From: Phycisphaerae bacterium
GTDB lineage: Bacteria; Planctomycetota; Phycisphaerae; Tepidisphaerales; Tepidisphaeraceae
Assembly: GCA_026004655.1 (NCBI GenBank)
Contig: BPJO01000004.1
Span: forward strand, 124,001-188,000
Reading direction: 5' to 3'
Length of the DNA stretch: 64,000 bases
The position numbers and the translations under genes are program-made. The notes under the pieces are model-generated. The model made no database searches. It had not been told where the DNA came from and saw nothing but the letters and a program-made list of their open reading frames with translations. This document shows, in pieces, positions 62,800 through 64,000 of this stretch (position 1 is its first letter; each line of letters opens with the position of its first letter).

Positions 62800-64000
62800 G
62801 GGTTGCTCTCCATCGCCAAGGCCGGATCGTTTGTCGTCAGCCGGGAAGCCCGCACGTCGGCCGCCCGCAGGATCGCTTCGAGAAATGCCAGTGCGGCCGG
62901 GCCGTGTCGCTCCATCAGCCCGATACATCGTTCCCGCCAGCTGACTCCAGTTCGACAGGAAAGCCCCACAGCCGCCGGAGACAGGGTCAGGGTGACTTCC
63001 GGAATAGGCGGTTCGCCCGGCACCAGTGCCACACTCGGCAAGCGGTCTCCCTCGCGAATTCCCCGGATCGGCAGTCCCTGGCCGTCATTATCTCGGTAAT
63101 CCTGATCCTTCGGGGCTGCGTGCAAACCGACCCGCACCTTGCCGTGATGGCTGGCGACCAAGTAGGCCACGAGATCGAATTCCTCGGCAGTACATTTCAG
63201 CAGTCGCTCGATCAATGGGTGGGGCGGCGAAGATACCTGGACGTTGGGCACGGTATGTCCGAGTTTCCCCAGCACCTCGACCCAAGGCCCAAGCAGAGCA
63301 CCGTGCGTCGGGGCATAGAGTTCAAGTAGCGCGAACAGACCCAGGGCACTGGCGAGTTCGTGGCGAAACGCCGGCCGGGTTTCGCTGTCGTCCAGATAAC
63401 GATACCGGAATCGTTTTGGCCAGCATCTGTCAGGGGCTTTAGCCAAGTCATAACGATTCAGGCGAGGCTCGAAGTCGTTTCCTCGAATCGAACCTTGAAA
63501 CGCCGGGTGCGATTTGCCCCAGTCGTGCCAGAGAGCGGCCAGTTCGAGAAGCTTTTGCAAGGATTCATCCAGACCAACCGCAGCGGCGATCGTTTTCGCT
63601 TCGTCAGCGACTTCCTTGGTGTGGCAGGAGATTGTTTTCCAGGGGTTGAAACTCAACTGCTCGCCGTCTTGCTGGTCGTCGGCTTCTTCCAACGCTTGTG
63701 TGACCGCATCGACGGCCAGCTCAGCATCGGCAACGGGCGGAACCGATTCACTCCATTCCGCATCGAAGCCTCGATCCGGGCGATAACCGCCACAATCGCT
63801 GGCGACGCAAACAACCCGGCCCGGCAACATCGCCTCGCGTGTTGCCGTCTTCCACTCCCCATCCAGCCAATCCCAAATCCATGCTCGGTTGCCGTTCCGA
63901 AGTTTCGATTTGTCTTTTTCGCACAGCCAGTCACGGGCCTTCAGGAAGGGAATCGCACACAACTCACGTCGATGGGGCTTGTAATCCACCGGCGGTTTGT
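62796..64000 (-). CDS. cas3: Type I-G Cas3, C-terminal HD part, cut by window edge
   Basis: The frame is open to the window edge, so only the last roughly 400 residues are visible. They hold the HD nuclease domain: TKEVADEAKTIAAAVGLDES, LAALWHDWGKSHPAFQGSIR with the HD pair, RHELASALGLFALLE, and VASHHGKVRVGL. The C-terminal LTLSPAAVGLSCRTGVSW and LRAADVRAS are typical of I-G Cas3. As in module 2 the HD domain is C-terminal; the helicase must lie upstream, outside the window. The sequence is clearly different from the Cas3 at 55082-57841. Confidence 0.9.
   Translation of the reverse strand, partial: KPPVDYKPHRRELCAIPFLKARDWLCEKDKSKLRNGNRAWIWDWLDGEWKTATREAMLPGRVVCVASDCGGYRPDRGFDAEWSESVPPVADAELAVDAVTQALEEADDQQDGEQLSFNPWKTISCHTKEVADEAKTIAAAVGLDESLQKLLELAALWHDWGKSHPAFQGSIRGNDFEPRLNRYDLAKAPDRCWPKRFRYRYLDDSETRPAFRHELASALGLFALLELYAPTHGALLGPWVEVLGKLGHTVPNVQVSSPPHPLIERLLKCTAEEFDLVAYLVASHHGKVRVGLHAAPKDQDYRDNDGQGLPIRGIREGDRLPSVALVPGEPPIPEVTLTLSPAAVGLSCRTGVSWRERCIGLMERHGPAALAFLEAILRAADVRASRLTTNDPALAMESNP

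Overview
The window looks like chromosome from a planctomycete, probably of the Phycisphaerae. The reasons are two PEP-CTERM secreted proteins, two extracellular proteins with the N-terminal LEPR-XLL motif, a eukaryote-like UDP-sugar pyrophosphorylase, a fused SecDF and many secreted proteins of unknown function. Base composition is moderately GC-rich. This is inferred from gene content; no rRNA or tRNA gene was seen.

Layout. (1) 0.4-0.7 kb: an HU-family gene. (2) 1.1-6.2 kb: two exact 1227-bp inverted copies (1114-2340 and 4932-6158). Each carries a small Spy-like secreted gene and most of a PEP-CTERM gene. They flank a TetR / VOC / SRPBCC / DinB cluster with a TetR-type operator at 4627-4648. 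(3) 6.4-12.6 kb: a CRISPR array of 91 intact repeats plus one degenerate repeat. Repeat polarity and the degenerate end show that it is transcribed from the minus strand, with the leader at the high-coordinate end. (4) 12.8-42.4 kb: ordinary chromosome. It holds glycosyltransferase / mutarotase / SDR, rsmG, a dual-specificity phosphatase, amt, tgt-yajC-secDF, a LysM protein, rfbC, a cNMP-binding/DUF1003 protein, UDP-sugar pyrophosphorylase, rsgA, smc, a DUF402 protein, aroA, a fluoride-riboswitch-controlled CLC exporter, a short NuoG and two LEPR-XLL proteins that share an exact 250-bp domain cassette. (5) 42.4-64 kb: one continuous minus-strand CRISPR-Cas supercluster that runs off the right edge.

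The supercluster reads, in transcription order: cas3 (partial) - csx17 - csb1 - csb2 (type I-G, Csx17 variant); cas3 - csb3-like - csb1 - csb2 (a second I-G/I-U variant); cmr1 (two frameshifts) - cmr2 - cmr3 - cmr4 - cmr5 - cmr6 (type III-B); csx1; and a CARF-RelE effector like Cami1. Cmr2 keeps the GGDD cyclase motif but has no HD domain. The type III module is therefore best read as a cyclic-oligoadenylate signalling system feeding two different RNases: a HEPN enzyme (Csx1) and a ribosome-dependent RelE-type enzyme. Neither cas1 nor cas2 is in the window, and no standalone cas6 is present. The two Csb2 proteins are the only visible candidates for pre-crRNA processing, so all three effectors may share crRNAs. 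The array that could supply them lies 30 kb away.

The points most worth following are the three-module CRISPR locus with paired CARF effectors, the blockwise C/G polymorphism at the last base of the array repeat, the frameshifted cmr1, the exact inverted duplication with swapped PEP-CTERM tails, and the fluoride riboswitch.
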